Positions 24,963 to 34,297 of a stretch of DNA of 44,810 nt are shown here, piece after piece. Made by a program: the position numbers and the translations under genes. This DNA is from Lachnospiraceae bacterium (lineage in GTDB: Bacteria; Bacillota; Clostridia; Lachnospirales; Lachnospiraceae), in NCBI GenBank assembly GCA_017449765.1, contig JAFTFE010000142.1, forward strand, positions 1 to 44,810. Direction: 5' to 3'. The notes under the pieces are model-generated. The model was not told the DNA's origin. It made no database searches and saw only the letters and a program-made list of their open reading frames with translations. Positions within the stretch are counted from its first letter, which is position 1. Each line of letters starts with the position of its first letter.

Positions 24963-26168
24963 ATGAAGGTTTATAGTGTAGGACAGGTTAATAATTATAT
25001 TAAAAATATTATAACCCAGGATTATGTTCTTAGGAAGCTTACCATACAGGGAGAAGTTTCCAATTGTAAGTATCATAGCCTGGGGCACATTTATTTTTCC
25101 TTGAAGGATGAGACAGGCTCACTTTCAGCGGTAATGTTCAAAGGCAGTATACAAAACGGGCTTAAGTTTAAGCTTGCTGACGGACAAAATGTTCTTGTCA
25201 CAGGCAGAATTGCCGTGTATGAACGTGATGGTAAATATCAGCTTTATGCAGAGGAAATCAAGCAGGATGGTATCGGAAATCTATACGAAGAATTTGAAAA
25301 GTTAAAGAATCGTCTTAATGAAGAGGGATTGTTTGATTTCGAATTAAAAAAGGATATACCTAAGTTCCCTAAGAAGGTCGGTATAGTTACGGCTAAAACC
25401 GGAGCGGCAATACAGGATATAATGAATATTGCACGTAGACGTAATCCATATGTACAGCTTATTCTTTATCCTGCGAAGGTTCAGGGTGAGGGTGCAGCGG
25501 ATACGATAGTAAGGGGTATTAAGACCTTGGATAAGATGGGACTTGATACGATTATCATCGGACGCGGCGGTGGCTCCATGGAGGATCTGTGGGCATTTAA
25601 CGAAGAGAAGGTTGTCCGTGCAATCTATGAGGCGGATACACCGATAATATCCGGTACGGGTCATGAGGTGGATATTACTCTTGCGGATTATGCGGCAGAT
25701 ATGAGGGCTCCTACTCCGTCAGCCGCATGTGAACTTGCGATACCTGATGTTATGACGTCGGTTAATGCACTTAGGGATTATGAGAGACTTATTAATAATC
25801 AAATCAGGTCAAAGCTTTCTCTGTATAATTCGGAACTTGACAAATATGAGAGTAAGCTTAATCTGCTTAATCCAAGACAGAGACTGCAAAATCAGACTCA
25901 GTATCTGTCAGAGCTTTACGACAGACTTAAGAAAAATATTGATAATAAATATAATCAGGCATTTCACCGCTTTGAAATACTCAGTGTAAGACTTGACGGA
26001 CTATCACCGACAGCCAAGCTTGTAAATGGTTTTGGATATATTGAAAAAGAGGATAAGGCGGTTACGGATGTTAACGATGTAAAATCCGGTGACAAACTGA
26101 TGATTACGATTAGTTCCGGCAGGATTCAGGCTGTTGTGGAAAATGTAAGTGAGGGTATATATGGCTAA
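24963..26168 (+). CDS. xseA: Exodeoxyribonuclease VII large subunit
   Basis: A 401-residue catalytic subunit of exonuclease VII, which degrades single-stranded DNA to short acid-soluble oligonucleotides. An N-terminal OB fold (VYSVGQVNNYIKNI to about residue 100, with GEVSNCKYHSLGHIYFSLKD) is followed by the nuclease domain. Conserved blocks are VGIVTAKTGAAIQDI, IIIGRGGGSMEDLWAFN and PIISGTGHEVDITLADYAAD. The coiled-coil C-terminal part is somewhat short compared with the 450-residue Bacillus protein, but the closing GFGYIEKEDK motif is present. It overlaps xseB by 8 bp. Confidence 0.96.
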   Translation: MKVYSVGQVNNYIKNIITQDYVLRKLTIQGEVSNCKYHSLGHIYFSLKDETGSLSAVMFKGSIQNGLKFKLADGQNVLVTGRIAVYERDGKYQLYAEEIKQDGIGNLYEEFEKLKNRLNEEGLFDFELKKDIPKFPKKVGIVTAKTGAAIQDIMNIARRRNPYVQLILYPAKVQGEGAADTIVRGIKTLDKMGLDTIIIGRGGGSMEDLWAFNEEKVVRAIYEADTPIISGTGHEVDITLADYAADMRAPTPSAACELAIPDVMTSVNALRDYERLINNQIRSKLSLYNSELDKYESKLNLLNPRQRLQNQTQYLSELYDRLKKNIDNKYNQAFHRFEILSVRLDGLSPTAKLVNGFGYIEKEDKAVTDVNDVKSGDKLMITISSGRIQAVVENVSEGIYG

Positions 26169-26412
26169 AAATGATGATATTAAAAAAGATGAGATAATTG
26201 ATAAGGATAATATTGTAATAGAGGATGCATTTAAGAGACTTGAGGAGATTAACAATCTTTTGTCTTCTCCCGAGACAAGCCTTAAGGACTCTCTTGCACT
26301 TTATGCAGAGGGGGTTAAGCTGGTAAGTGCCTGCAAGGACTCTCTTATAGATGTGGAGAAGGAAATACAGATTTTAAATGAGTCGGATAATAACAGCGGG
26401 GTCGGAGAGTAG
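26161..26412 (+). CDS. xseB: Exodeoxyribonuclease VII small subunit
   Basis: An 83-residue small subunit. The start is ATG 26161, which has GTGAGGG upstream and overlaps the xseA stop. The family signature is present: EDAFKRLEEINNLLSSPETSLKDSLALYAEGVKL is the conserved block, split by family-typical gaps, near residues 20-53. The N-terminal 20 residues are Lys/Asp-rich and slightly longer than usual. Several small subunits wrap each large subunit. Confidence 0.94.
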   Translation: MAKNDDIKKDEIIDKDNIVIEDAFKRLEEINNLLSSPETSLKDSLALYAEGVKLVSACKDSLIDVEKEIQILNESDNNSGVGE

Positions 26413-26413
26413 A

Positions 26414-27310
26414 ATGGGATACAGTGTTGAAGAGATTGAAAAGCTTTTATATAAATATATGCCCACATCAAAGGGGTATCAACAGGATGTTACAGCGGCA
26501 ATGAATTATGCTTTTTCTGCAGGCGGTAAGAGGATTCGTCCTATCATGATGAAGATGTGTTATGATATGTTCGTTGATTTATCAGGCGATTATGATGAGG
26601 AGATTATTGCACCTTTTATGGCTGCCATTGAGATGATTCATACGTATTCGCTTATACATGATGACTTGCCGGCGCTTGATAATGATGAGTTAAGACGCGG
26701 GAAGCCGACGGTACATGTTAAGTTCGGAGAGGATATAGCCATACTTGCAGGAGACGGTCTGCTTAATTATGCCTATGAGACCTGTGCCGGGGTATTTGAT
26801 AAAAGACCTGCGGATACAGGCGTTGAGAAAGCTTTTTTGGTCATGGCACGCAAGCCGGGAATATATGGCATGATAGGTGGTCAGACCTTAGATGTCGTGC
26901 TGTCGGGCAAGCCTGTGGATGAGAGAGAGCTTGATTTTATATATCGTAATAAAACAAGTGCTTTGATTGAATGTTCAATGATGGTAGGGGCATATCTGGC
27001 AGGTGCAGACGAAGAGACAGTAAAGAGATTAGAGGAGGCGGCCGGTTGTGTCGGTATGGCATTTCAGGTGCAGGATGATATACTTGATATAATCGGACAG
27101 GAAGAAAAGCTGGGTAAACCTATTCACAGTGATGAAAAAAATGACAAATATACTTATGCAACTATACATGGTATAGATGCATCCAAGGCTTATGTCAGGG
27201 AAATGTCAGGCAGGGCAGACGACATAATTAAAAGTCTTGATGTTAAGAATGAAAAGGCAAAGGAAGAATTAATTAATCTGATTAATTCACTCATTGACAG
27301 GGATAGATGA
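26414..27310 (+). CDS. ispA: Polyprenyl synthetase (farnesyl diphosphate synthase)
   Basis: A 298-residue trans-prenyltransferase that condenses isopentenyl diphosphate units to farnesyl (or related) diphosphate. ATG 26414 is chosen because GGAGAG precedes it; an upstream in-frame start would overlap xseB. The first aspartate-rich motif is in LIHDDLPALDNDELRRGKPT and the second in FQVQDDILDIIG. The GGKRIRP motif near residue 35 binds diphosphate. It is followed at once by dxs, the first enzyme of the MEP pathway, so the operon links precursor supply with chain elongation. Exact product length cannot be read from sequence alone. Confidence 0.93.
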   Translation: MGYSVEEIEKLLYKYMPTSKGYQQDVTAAMNYAFSAGGKRIRPIMMKMCYDMFVDLSGDYDEEIIAPFMAAIEMIHTYSLIHDDLPALDNDELRRGKPTVHVKFGEDIAILAGDGLLNYAYETCAGVFDKRPADTGVEKAFLVMARKPGIYGMIGGQTLDVVLSGKPVDERELDFIYRNKTSALIECSMMVGAYLAGADEETVKRLEEAAGCVGMAFQVQDDILDIIGQEEKLGKPIHSDEKNDKYTYATIHGIDASKAYVREMSGRADDIIKSLDVKNEKAKEELINLINSLIDRDR

Positions 27311-27311
27311 T

Positions 27312-29189
27312 ATGGCACTTTTGGACAGTATTAATAATGCAAATGATATTAAAAATATAGACAGAAAAGATTATCCTGCTCTTGCAGAGGAAATAAGAAC
27401 TTTTCTGATTGACAAAATCAGCGAGAACGGGGGACATCTTGCGTCTAATTTAGGGGCGGTTGAGCTTACTATGGCACTTCATCTTTGTATGGATTTTCCG
27501 AAGGATAAGCTCATTTTTGATGTAGGTCATCAGGCATATACACATAAACTTCTGACAGGAAGAAAGGCGGATTTTGACGAGCTTAGGAAATACGGTGGAA
27601 TGAGCGGATTTCCAAAGGCATGTGAGAGTGATTGTGACGCTTTTAATACAGGCCACAGCTCTACCAGTATATCTGCCGCTATGGGATATGCAGTGGCAAG
27701 GGATATAAGACATAGTGATGAGAAAGTTGCATGTGTCATAGGTGACGGTTCATTAACAGGCGGTATGGCATATGAGGCGATCAACAGTCTTGCTCAGACC
27801 AAAAATGGCTGTGTGATTATTTTAAATGATAACGATATGTCGATAGATAAAAATGTCGGCGGACTTTCTACATATCTTAGCAGTATAAGAGTAGGCGATG
27901 CTTATAACGGTCTTAAGACAGGGGTCGAGAACAGTCTGTTGTCTACTAAGACCGGTGAGAAAGTTGCAAAGGTTTTAAAACGCTCCAAGGATAATATCAA
28001 GCAGTTTTTTGTTAAGGGCTCATTTCTTGAAGAGCTTGGTATAACTTATGTAGGACCGATAGACGGACATGATACCGAGACGATGGTTTCGATATTCAAA
28101 CAGGCATTTAAATTAAATAAGCCGATTATAGTCCATGTAAAAACCAAGAAAGGCAAAGGTTACAGATTTGCCGAAAGACATCCGGATTATTTTCATGGAA
28201 TATCTTCATTTGATAAGGATACCGGACATGTTATAAAAAGAAAGGAAACCCGTAGCAATACGGATATATTTGGAGAGGCATTGGTTAAGCTGGGGGATGA
28301 GCATGAGGACGTAGTTGCCGTGACGGCAGCAATGTCTATCGGAACCGGTGTGTATAAATTTGCGGAAAAATATCCTGACAGGTGCTTTGATGTAGGTATA
28401 GCCGAACAGCATGCAGTTACATTTGCGGCGGGTATGGCGAAGGCACATCTTGTACCGTATGTGGCTGTTTATTCCTCGTTCTTACAGAGAGCCTACGACC
28501 AGATTTTGCATGATGTGTGTATGCAGAAGCTTCATGTTGTATTTGCCATAGACCGTTCGGGACTTGTCGGACAGGACGGTGAGACGCATCAGGGAATATA
28601 TGATATATCATATCTTTCGCATATGCCGGATATGGTGGTTATGGCTCCAAAGAACAGATACGAGTTAAGGGAAATGATCAGATTTGCTTACGAGTATGAT
28701 GGTCCTATAGCAATTAAATATTCAAGAGGAGACGCATATAAGGGATTAAAGGAGTTCGAAACACCTATAGAAGCAGGTAAAAGTGAGGTTATATACAGAG
28801 GAAGCAGACTTGCTATATTTGCCTGTGGCAATATGGTGGAAGAGGCAGTTAAGCTGTATGAAAGATTGAAAAAAGACGGAGTGGATGCAACGCTTGTAAA
28901 TGTAAGATTTGTCTCATCGGTTGATATTGATTTAGTGAGGGAATTACTTGAGACTCATAATATTATTTTAACTATGGAGGAAAATATTACCAAAGGCGGA
29001 TATGGTGAGCTTCTTGCTGCGGAAATAATTGATAATGAGCTTGACAGAGGAAAAAATATAATTCATGTAGATGGCTCGATAAAACAGGAGATTGTGCCAC
29101 ATGGAAGTATTGATGTTTTAAGAGATAAACTTGGAATCAGCGCGGATAAAATTTACGAGAGTATTAAGCCGCTTTTAGATAAGGAATAA
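27312..29189 (+). CDS. dxs: 1-deoxy-D-xylulose-5-phosphate synthase
   Basis: A 625-residue thiamine-diphosphate enzyme that joins pyruvate and glyceraldehyde-3-phosphate, the first and flux-limiting step of the MEP isoprenoid pathway. Visible landmarks are GGHLASNLGAVELTMALH, the TPP/Mg motif GDGSLTGGMAYEAIN ending in NDNDMSID, and FDVGIAEQHAVTFAAG with the active-site Glu of the pyrimidine-domain. The C-terminal transketolase domain is complete. ATG 27312 begins one base after the ispA stop; a TTG earlier in frame overlaps ispA and is less likely. Length is as expected (about 620). Confidence 0.97.
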   Translation: MALLDSINNANDIKNIDRKDYPALAEEIRTFLIDKISENGGHLASNLGAVELTMALHLCMDFPKDKLIFDVGHQAYTHKLLTGRKADFDELRKYGGMSGFPKACESDCDAFNTGHSSTSISAAMGYAVARDIRHSDEKVACVIGDGSLTGGMAYEAINSLAQTKNGCVIILNDNDMSIDKNVGGLSTYLSSIRVGDAYNGLKTGVENSLLSTKTGEKVAKVLKRSKDNIKQFFVKGSFLEELGITYVGPIDGHDTETMVSIFKQAFKLNKPIIVHVKTKKGKGYRFAERHPDYFHGISSFDKDTGHVIKRKETRSNTDIFGEALVKLGDEHEDVVAVTAAMSIGTGVYKFAEKYPDRCFDVGIAEQHAVTFAAGMAKAHLVPYVAVYSSFLQRAYDQILHDVCMQKLHVVFAIDRSGLVGQDGETHQGIYDISYLSHMPDMVVMAPKNRYELREMIRFAYEYDGPIAIKYSRGDAYKGLKEFETPIEAGKSEVIYRGSRLAIFACGNMVEEAVKLYERLKKDGVDATLVNVRFVSSVDIDLVRELLETHNIILTMEENITKGGYGELLAAEIIDNELDRGKNIIHVDGSIKQEIVPHGSIDVLRDKLGISADKIYESIKPLLDKE

Positions 29190-29194
29190 TAGTT

Positions 29195-30028
29195 ATGCAG
29201 GATAAGGTTAAGAAGGAAAGACTGGATATTTTACTGGTTGAGCGCGGCTTTGCAGCTTCAAGAGAGAAAGCCAAAGCAATTATTATGTCAGGGATTGTAT
29301 ATGTAGATGGTGAAAAGGAAGATAAGGCAGGAACAGCATTTCCCGAGAATGTAAATATTGAGGTCAGAGGTAATACTTTAAGATATGTAAGCCGTGGCGG
29401 ACTTAAATTAGAGAAGGCGATGTCGGAATTCGGCTTATCCTTAGACGGTAAAGTATGTATGGATGTAGGTTCGTCTACGGGCGGATTTACAGACTGTATG
29501 CTTCAAAACGGTGCTACACGTGTATATTCTGTGGACGTAGGATATGGACAGCTTGATTGGAAATTAAGAAACGATGAGAGGGTTGTCTGTATGGAGAAGA
29601 CTAATATACGATATGTCGTTCCTGATGATATAGAAGAGGCTGTAGACTTTTCTTCGATAGATGTCTCATTTATATCACTTACAAAGGTTTTACTTCCGGT
29701 AAAAAATCTGCTTAAAGATGACGGCAGCATAGTCTGTCTTATTAAGCCTCAATTTGAGGCCGGACGTGAGAAGGTCGGCAAGAAGGGCGTAGTCAGAGAT
29801 AAGGATGTTCATATAGAGGTGATAAGTAAGGTTATAGGTTATGCAGAGTCTATAGAGCTGATACCGCTTATGCTTTCTTTTTCTCCGATTAAAGGACCTG
29901 AGGGCAATATCGAATACCTACTTTATATGACAAAGGATAATAATTCTGAAATTAAAAATAAAATTAATATAGATGTAAAAAAGGTCGTAGAACTTTCACA
30001 TCAGACTTTGGATAAAGCAAAGGACTAA
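29195..30028 (+). CDS. tlyA: TlyA family rRNA 2'-O-methyltransferase (S4 + FtsJ domains)
   Basis: A 277-residue protein with an N-terminal S4 RNA-binding domain (RLDILLVERGFAASREKAKAI, residues 5-65) and an FtsJ/RrmJ methyltransferase domain. The SAM motif is CMDVGSSTGGFTDCML; other blocks are YSVDVGYGQLDWKLR and CLIKPQFEAGREKVGKKGVVRD. The family methylates ribose in rRNA in mycobacteria; the target in Firmicutes (YqxC in Bacillus) is not settled. Position between dxs and nadK is the conserved one. Confidence 0.94.
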   Translation: MQDKVKKERLDILLVERGFAASREKAKAIIMSGIVYVDGEKEDKAGTAFPENVNIEVRGNTLRYVSRGGLKLEKAMSEFGLSLDGKVCMDVGSSTGGFTDCMLQNGATRVYSVDVGYGQLDWKLRNDERVVCMEKTNIRYVVPDDIEEAVDFSSIDVSFISLTKVLLPVKNLLKDDGSIVCLIKPQFEAGREKVGKKGVVRDKDVHIEVISKVIGYAESIELIPLMLSFSPIKGPEGNIEYLLYMTKDNNSEIKNKINIDVKKVVELSHQTLDKAKD

Positions 30029-30032
30029 GCTT

Positions 30033-30869
30033 ATGAATAAATATCTTATACTTGCTAATAATGATAAAGATATAGATTTATCTCTTAGCAGAAAAATAGT
30101 TGAATATATTGAAAAAAAAGGTGCATGCGCAGATATCGTAAGTGATGTTGATAATCATTATAACGGTATCTATATCAAGGATGAGTATGTAAGGGATGCA
30201 AAGGCTGTTATAGTTTTAGGCGGTGACGGAACCATGCTTCGTGCTGCTTCGGGTATAGGTTCATATGATGTAGCTCTTATGGGGGTTAACCTCGGTACAC
30301 TCGGATTCTTGACTGAAGTTGAGGTTTCAAATGTATATGGAGCTATCGACAGATTGCTTAGCGGTGATTATGAGATTGAGGAACGTATGATGATTGAAGG
30401 AACATTTAATGCTGATACCTATCAGGCATTAAATGATGTGGTTGTTACGAGAGCCGGATTTTCGAGAATTATTGGCTTAAATATATATGTAAACGGTGAG
30501 CTTTTGGATACCTATGAGGCTGACGGCGTGATAGTAGCAACCCCGACCGGTTCAACAGGTTATAGTCTGTCGGCGGGCGGACCATTGGTAAGTCCCAAGA
30601 CTAATGCTATAGTTGTAACTCCGATTTCTCCGCATTCACTTACATCTAAGAGTGTGGTTTATGATGAAAATGATGAAATCAGAATAGAGATTGTGAAGAA
30701 GAGGAAGACTCAGAATACCGAGGCAATTGCTTCATTTGACGGAAGTAATAACACACCTCTTTCAGCAGGTGATGTAATTACCATTAAAAAATCAAACAGA
30801 AAGATAAAGCTTATAAGACTTTATCCGTTTAATTTTTATCGTGTACTTAGAGATAAGATAGGAGGCTGA
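30033..30869 (+). CDS. nadK: NAD kinase
   Basis: A 278-residue enzyme that phosphorylates NAD to NADP. The nucleotide-binding GGDGTMLRAASG lies near residues 63-74. Other conserved blocks are NLGTLGFLTEVE, ALNDVVVTRA and PTGSTGYSLSAGGP, then SPHSLTSKSVV. It is full length. The start follows tlyA by 4 bp and argR begins 2 bp after its stop, so it is deep within the operon. Confidence 0.96.
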   Translation: MNKYLILANNDKDIDLSLSRKIVEYIEKKGACADIVSDVDNHYNGIYIKDEYVRDAKAVIVLGGDGTMLRAASGIGSYDVALMGVNLGTLGFLTEVEVSNVYGAIDRLLSGDYEIEERMMIEGTFNADTYQALNDVVVTRAGFSRIIGLNIYVNGELLDTYEADGVIVATPTGSTGYSLSAGGPLVSPKTNAIVVTPISPHSLTSKSVVYDENDEIRIEIVKKRKTQNTEAIASFDGSNNTPLSAGDVITIKKSNRKIKLIRLYPFNFYRVLRDKIGG

Positions 30870-30871
30870 CT

Positions 30872-31339
30872 ATGAAAGAAAAACGTCAAAATCTTATTAT
30901 CAGATTAATCAATGAGAACGATATCGAGACACAGGAAGAGCTGCTTTTCCTTCTTGAAAAAGAAGGCTTTAATACAACTCAGGCTACTATATCACGAGAT
31001 ATAAGAGAGCTTAATTTAAAAAAGGTTTCATACGACAAAGGAAAGAAAAAATATGCTGTTAAGGAGCGCAAAGACAATAACGGTTTGACCGAGGAGGTAT
31101 CCTATTACCAGACATTAAAAAACTGTATAATTTCTATGGATTTTGCAGAGAATATTATTGTGATAAAGACTGTCTCCGGTATGGCAATGGCAGTCGGTGC
31201 TTCTGTGGACAGACTGAATATATCCGGCATATTGGGCTGTATAGCCGGCGATGATACATTGTTTTTAGCTATCAAAGATAAGACACATGCGGAAAAGATT
31301 ATTGGAGAAATAAACGATGTTATTAAATATACATATTAA
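30872..31339 (+). CDS. argR: Arginine repressor ArgR/AhrC
   Basis: A 155-residue regulator of arginine metabolism. The N-terminal winged helix has RQNLIIRLINENDIETQEEL, with TTQATISRDIRELNLKKV as the recognition region. The C-terminal hexamerisation and arginine-binding core ends with GCIAGDDTLFLAIKD, in which the paired Asp residues contact arginine. The gene overlaps recN by 23 bp. The order argR-recN-spoIVB-spo0A is the same as in Bacillus, and no arginine biosynthesis genes are in the window. Confidence 0.96.
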   Translation: MKEKRQNLIIRLINENDIETQEELLFLLEKEGFNTTQATISRDIRELNLKKVSYDKGKKKYAVKERKDNNGLTEEVSYYQTLKNCIISMDFAENIIVIKTVSGMAMAVGASVDRLNISGILGCIAGDDTLFLAIKDKTHAEKIIGEINDVIKYTY

Positions 31340-33005
31340 AAATCTGGCTTTAATAGATGAGTTGGATATTGATTTTGATGATAGGTTAAATATTCTGACC
31401 GGTGAGACCGGCGCAGGAAAATCCATAATAATCGGCTCATTAGGTATTGGGCTGGGAGGTAAATTCGACAGGAATTTGCTCCGGGATGAAGAAAAAGAAG
31501 GATTGGTTGAGCTTGTTTTTTCGGCAGATGATGATTATATAAGGAGTGCACTTGAAGGGATAGAGGTATTTCCTGATGAGGAGGGACAGATACTTATATC
31601 GAGAAAGCTTAATCATGCAGGACGTGTTGTGAACCGTATAAATGATAGTACGGTTACTTTGACGAAAATAAAAGAGGCAGCGGGAATCCTGATTGATTTG
31701 CATGCGCAGCATGAGCAGCAGTCACTTCTTATTAAAAATAAGCATATTGAAATCCTTGACAGATACGGTAAGGAAGAGATAGCTGAAAAGAAGTTTCAAG
31801 TTAAAGAACTTTATGAGAATTATGTAGACTTATCAAACAGGCTTAATTCGATGAATATGTCTGAGGAGGAAAGACTCAGGAAAAAAGATTATATTTCATA
31901 CAGGATTAATGAAATTTCTTCGGCACATCTTACAGAAGGAGAAGACGAGAGCTTAGAGGTTTTTTATAAAAAAGCCGTTAATGCCAGGGATATTTTGGAA
32001 GGCTTGGATAAGATTCATAGCATAACAGGTTATGATAGTTCAGATTCCTTCGGTAATTCCATATCATATGCTCTATCGGATATGAAAGGTTTGACAGAGC
32101 TTGATTCTGATTTGGACGGGACTTATAAGATTTTAAGTGATATAGACGGAATGCTTAATGATTTTAACAGAGAACTTTCCGATTATACAAAGAGTATGGA
32201 ATTTGACGAGGGACAGTTCAAGGAGACAGAGGAAAGACTTAATCTGATAAATACATTAAAAAGTAAATATGGTAACAGTATTTCATTAATCTTAAGTGCA
32301 AAAGATGATTTGGAGCTTGAATTAAAAGAGCTTTCAGATTATGAGACAAGACTTGACAGTCTTAAGAAAGAGCTTAAAAAGACAGAAGAACTGCTTATAC
32401 AAAAAAGCGATGAGCTTACAGATATAAGGAAGAAAAATGCAAAAAGCTTATGTGAGTTAATCAAAAAGTCTCTGACGGAGCTTAACTTTATGAGTGTGAC
32501 ATTTGATATGTCTTTTAATAAGCTGGAAAGATATTCTGCATCCGGTAATGATGAGGCTTATTTTATGATATCTACTAATGTAGGTGAGCCTGCGAAGCCG
32601 CTTTATGAGGTGGCATCAGGAGGAGAACTTTCAAGAGTGATGCTTGCCATTAAGTCGTGTCTCGCATCTGAAGATGATATTCCGACTCTGATATTCGATG
32701 AGATTGATGTAGGTATAAGCGGAAAAACCGCACAGAAGGTCGCTGAAAAAATGTCGGTAATAGCGAGGGAACATCAGGTTATATGCATTACGCATCTTCC
32801 TCAGATCGCAGCTATGGCTGATACTCATTATGTTATCAAAAAGGTTGTGGAAAATAATAAAACCATTACCAAAATCAAGAAGCTGAAAAAGGAACAGCAG
32901 ATAGAAGAGCTTGCAAGAATTTTAGGCGGAGCGGACATCACGGAAGCGAATTTGGCAAGTGCGGCAGAGATGAAAGGATTGGCAGAGAGAACAAAATTAT
33001 ACTGA
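31317..33005 (+). CDS. recN: DNA repair protein RecN
   Basis: A 562-residue SMC-like ATPase acting in double-strand-break repair. Walker A is GETGAGKSIIIGSL near residue 30; the signature and Walker B are SGGELSRVMLAIK and LIFDEIDVGISGKTAQKVAEKM. A long coiled coil (about 160-370) separates the halves, as usual. ATG 31317 lies inside argR and is preceded by TTGGAGAAA; the encoded MLLNIHIKNLALIDEL is the normal RecN start. A terminator follows after 27 bp. Confidence 0.97.
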   Translation: MLLNIHIKNLALIDELDIDFDDRLNILTGETGAGKSIIIGSLGIGLGGKFDRNLLRDEEKEGLVELVFSADDDYIRSALEGIEVFPDEEGQILISRKLNHAGRVVNRINDSTVTLTKIKEAAGILIDLHAQHEQQSLLIKNKHIEILDRYGKEEIAEKKFQVKELYENYVDLSNRLNSMNMSEEERLRKKDYISYRINEISSAHLTEGEDESLEVFYKKAVNARDILEGLDKIHSITGYDSSDSFGNSISYALSDMKGLTELDSDLDGTYKILSDIDGMLNDFNRELSDYTKSMEFDEGQFKETEERLNLINTLKSKYGNSISLILSAKDDLELELKELSDYETRLDSLKKELKKTEELLIQKSDELTDIRKKNAKSLCELIKKSLTELNFMSVTFDMSFNKLERYSASGNDEAYFMISTNVGEPAKPLYEVASGGELSRVMLAIKSCLASEDDIPTLIFDEIDVGISGKTAQKVAEKMSVIAREHQVICITHLPQIAAMADTHYVIKKVVENNKTITKIKKLKKEQQIEELARILGGADITEANLASAAEMKGLAERTKLY

Positions 33006-33032
33006 TTATTAAAATTCATATTATCAATACTA

Positions 33033-33063
33033 AAAGTACATGGTTTTTATCATGTACTTTTTT
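33033..33063 (+). terminator. Intrinsic terminator after recN
   Basis: AAAGTACATG (33033-33042) and CATGTACTTT (33051-33060) form a 10-bp stem with an 8-base loop, followed by TTT. It ends the housekeeping operon before spoIVB, implying that spoIVB has its own promoter. No sporulation-type promoter was recognised in the 20 bp left before spoIVB, so read-through or a promoter inside recN is possible. Confidence 0.85.
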
Positions 33064-33081
33064 AATTGTGAGGTTAGGGCT

Positions 33082-34188
33082 ATGAGAGAACGTGAAAAAA
33101 GACTATATAGATTGTTTTTATTTACATTACTTGTTTCGGTTGTTTATTTTCTGTGCATTATTACCGGAAATGATTTATTGAATACAAATATTGTAAATGA
33201 TGAGATTTATCTGCCTGAAACACAGGCTGTCCAAAGTGACAATGTGCTTAACAGTTCAAAAAAGGTTATGCCGTCAGGGGTGCCAATCGGAATTTATGTT
33301 AAGACAGAAGGTGTAATGGTGATTGATACGGGTGTCATAAGCGGATATGATGGTAAAGTATACTCGCCCTGCAAGGATATTTTAAAACAGGGAGATTATA
33401 TTGTAAGTATAGATGGTACGGCAATCAATGATAAGAAAAGTCTGGTTGAAGCCATAGACAGATGTAATGGAGATATAGTTGACATAGGTGTGTTAAGAAA
33501 CACAGAGGAATATAATTTCAGTATTACGCCGATTAAAAACTCTGAAGGCAAATATAAGCTTGGAATCTGGGTAAAGGATGATATATCAGGTATAGGAACG
33601 CTGACGTATGTCGATGAAGACAGTTTTGCTGCGCTTGGACACAGCATAAATGATAATGATACCGGGATAATATTCAGAATTTCCGACGGAGCAATATATA
33701 ATGCCAACCTGGTAAATATTGTTAAGCCTATTGAAAAGAATCCGGGAAGACTTGAAGGAATTATAGATTATTCGTCGGTTAATATCATAGGCAGAGTAAA
33801 AGCAAATACCTTATATGGAATATCCGGTACATTAAGCAATAATGTAAGCTATACGGATTATGGACTGGAGCCTATGTCCATTGCATCGAAGGAGGAAGTG
33901 AAAGTTGGTCCTGCGTATATTCTGTCTGCAATATCGGGTGAACCTAAGTACTATGAGATAGAAATTACCAATATTAATTATGATGAATCGGCAGGGAGTA
34001 AAAGTCTGGAAATAAAAATTACAGATGACATGCTTCTTTCGATGACTGAAGGAATTGTACAGGGAATGAGTGGCACACCCATTATACAGGATAATCGACT
34101 TGTAGGTGCAATAACCCACGTTTTTGTCAATGATTCGACGAAAGGCTACGGCATTTTTATCGAATATATGCTTGCAGATAATGACTGA
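33082..34188 (+). CDS. spoIVB: SpoIVB signalling serine peptidase (S55)
   Basis: A 368-residue protein starting at ATG 33082, with GTGAGGTTAGGG upstream; an earlier in-frame ATG lies in the terminator and is unlikely. An N-terminal membrane segment (about 12-30) is followed by a PDZ domain (about 85-150, ILKQGDYIVSIDGTAI) and the S55 peptidase domain. The catalytic pair is His187 in ALGHSI and Ser330 in GMSGTPI, at the same spacing as His236/Ser378 of the Bacillus protein. SpoIVB is secreted from the forespore and cuts SpoIVFA to trigger sigma-K processing. No spoIVF genes are in the window. Confidence 0.95.
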   Translation: MREREKRLYRLFLFTLLVSVVYFLCIITGNDLLNTNIVNDEIYLPETQAVQSDNVLNSSKKVMPSGVPIGIYVKTEGVMVIDTGVISGYDGKVYSPCKDILKQGDYIVSIDGTAINDKKSLVEAIDRCNGDIVDIGVLRNTEEYNFSITPIKNSEGKYKLGIWVKDDISGIGTLTYVDEDSFAALGHSINDNDTGIIFRISDGAIYNANLVNIVKPIEKNPGRLEGIIDYSSVNIIGRVKANTLYGISGTLSNNVSYTDYGLEPMSIASKEEVKVGPAYILSAISGEPKYYEIEITNINYDESAGSKSLEIKITDDMLLSMTEGIVQGMSGTPIIQDNRLVGAITHVFVNDSTKGYGIFIEYMLADND

Positions 34189-34205
34189 AAATGTTGTCAT
34201 TTTTT
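34188..34205 (+). terminator. Weak terminator-like hairpin after spoIVB
   Basis: AAAATG and CATTTT form a 6-bp AU-rich stem with a TTGT loop at the spoIVB stop, followed by a short T-run. The stem is weak, so some read-through into spo0A is likely. Confidence 0.3.
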
Positions 34206-34233
34206 ACTGTCATAACTTGCGTCGGATTGGATA

Positions 34234-34262
34234 TTGCTATCATAAAAACGAGAAATTATAAT
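34234..34262 (+). promoter_or_regulatory. Candidate sigma-A promoter of the first spo0A paralogue
   Basis: TTGCTA (34234-34239), a 17-base spacer and a perfect TATAAT (34257-34262) lie 35 bp before the start codon. No Spo0A box matching TGTCGAA is visible close to it, unlike the second paralogue. Confidence 0.65.
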
Positions 34263-34297
34263 GCAACTAACAGCAAAATGTTGAAAGGAAGGTTTTT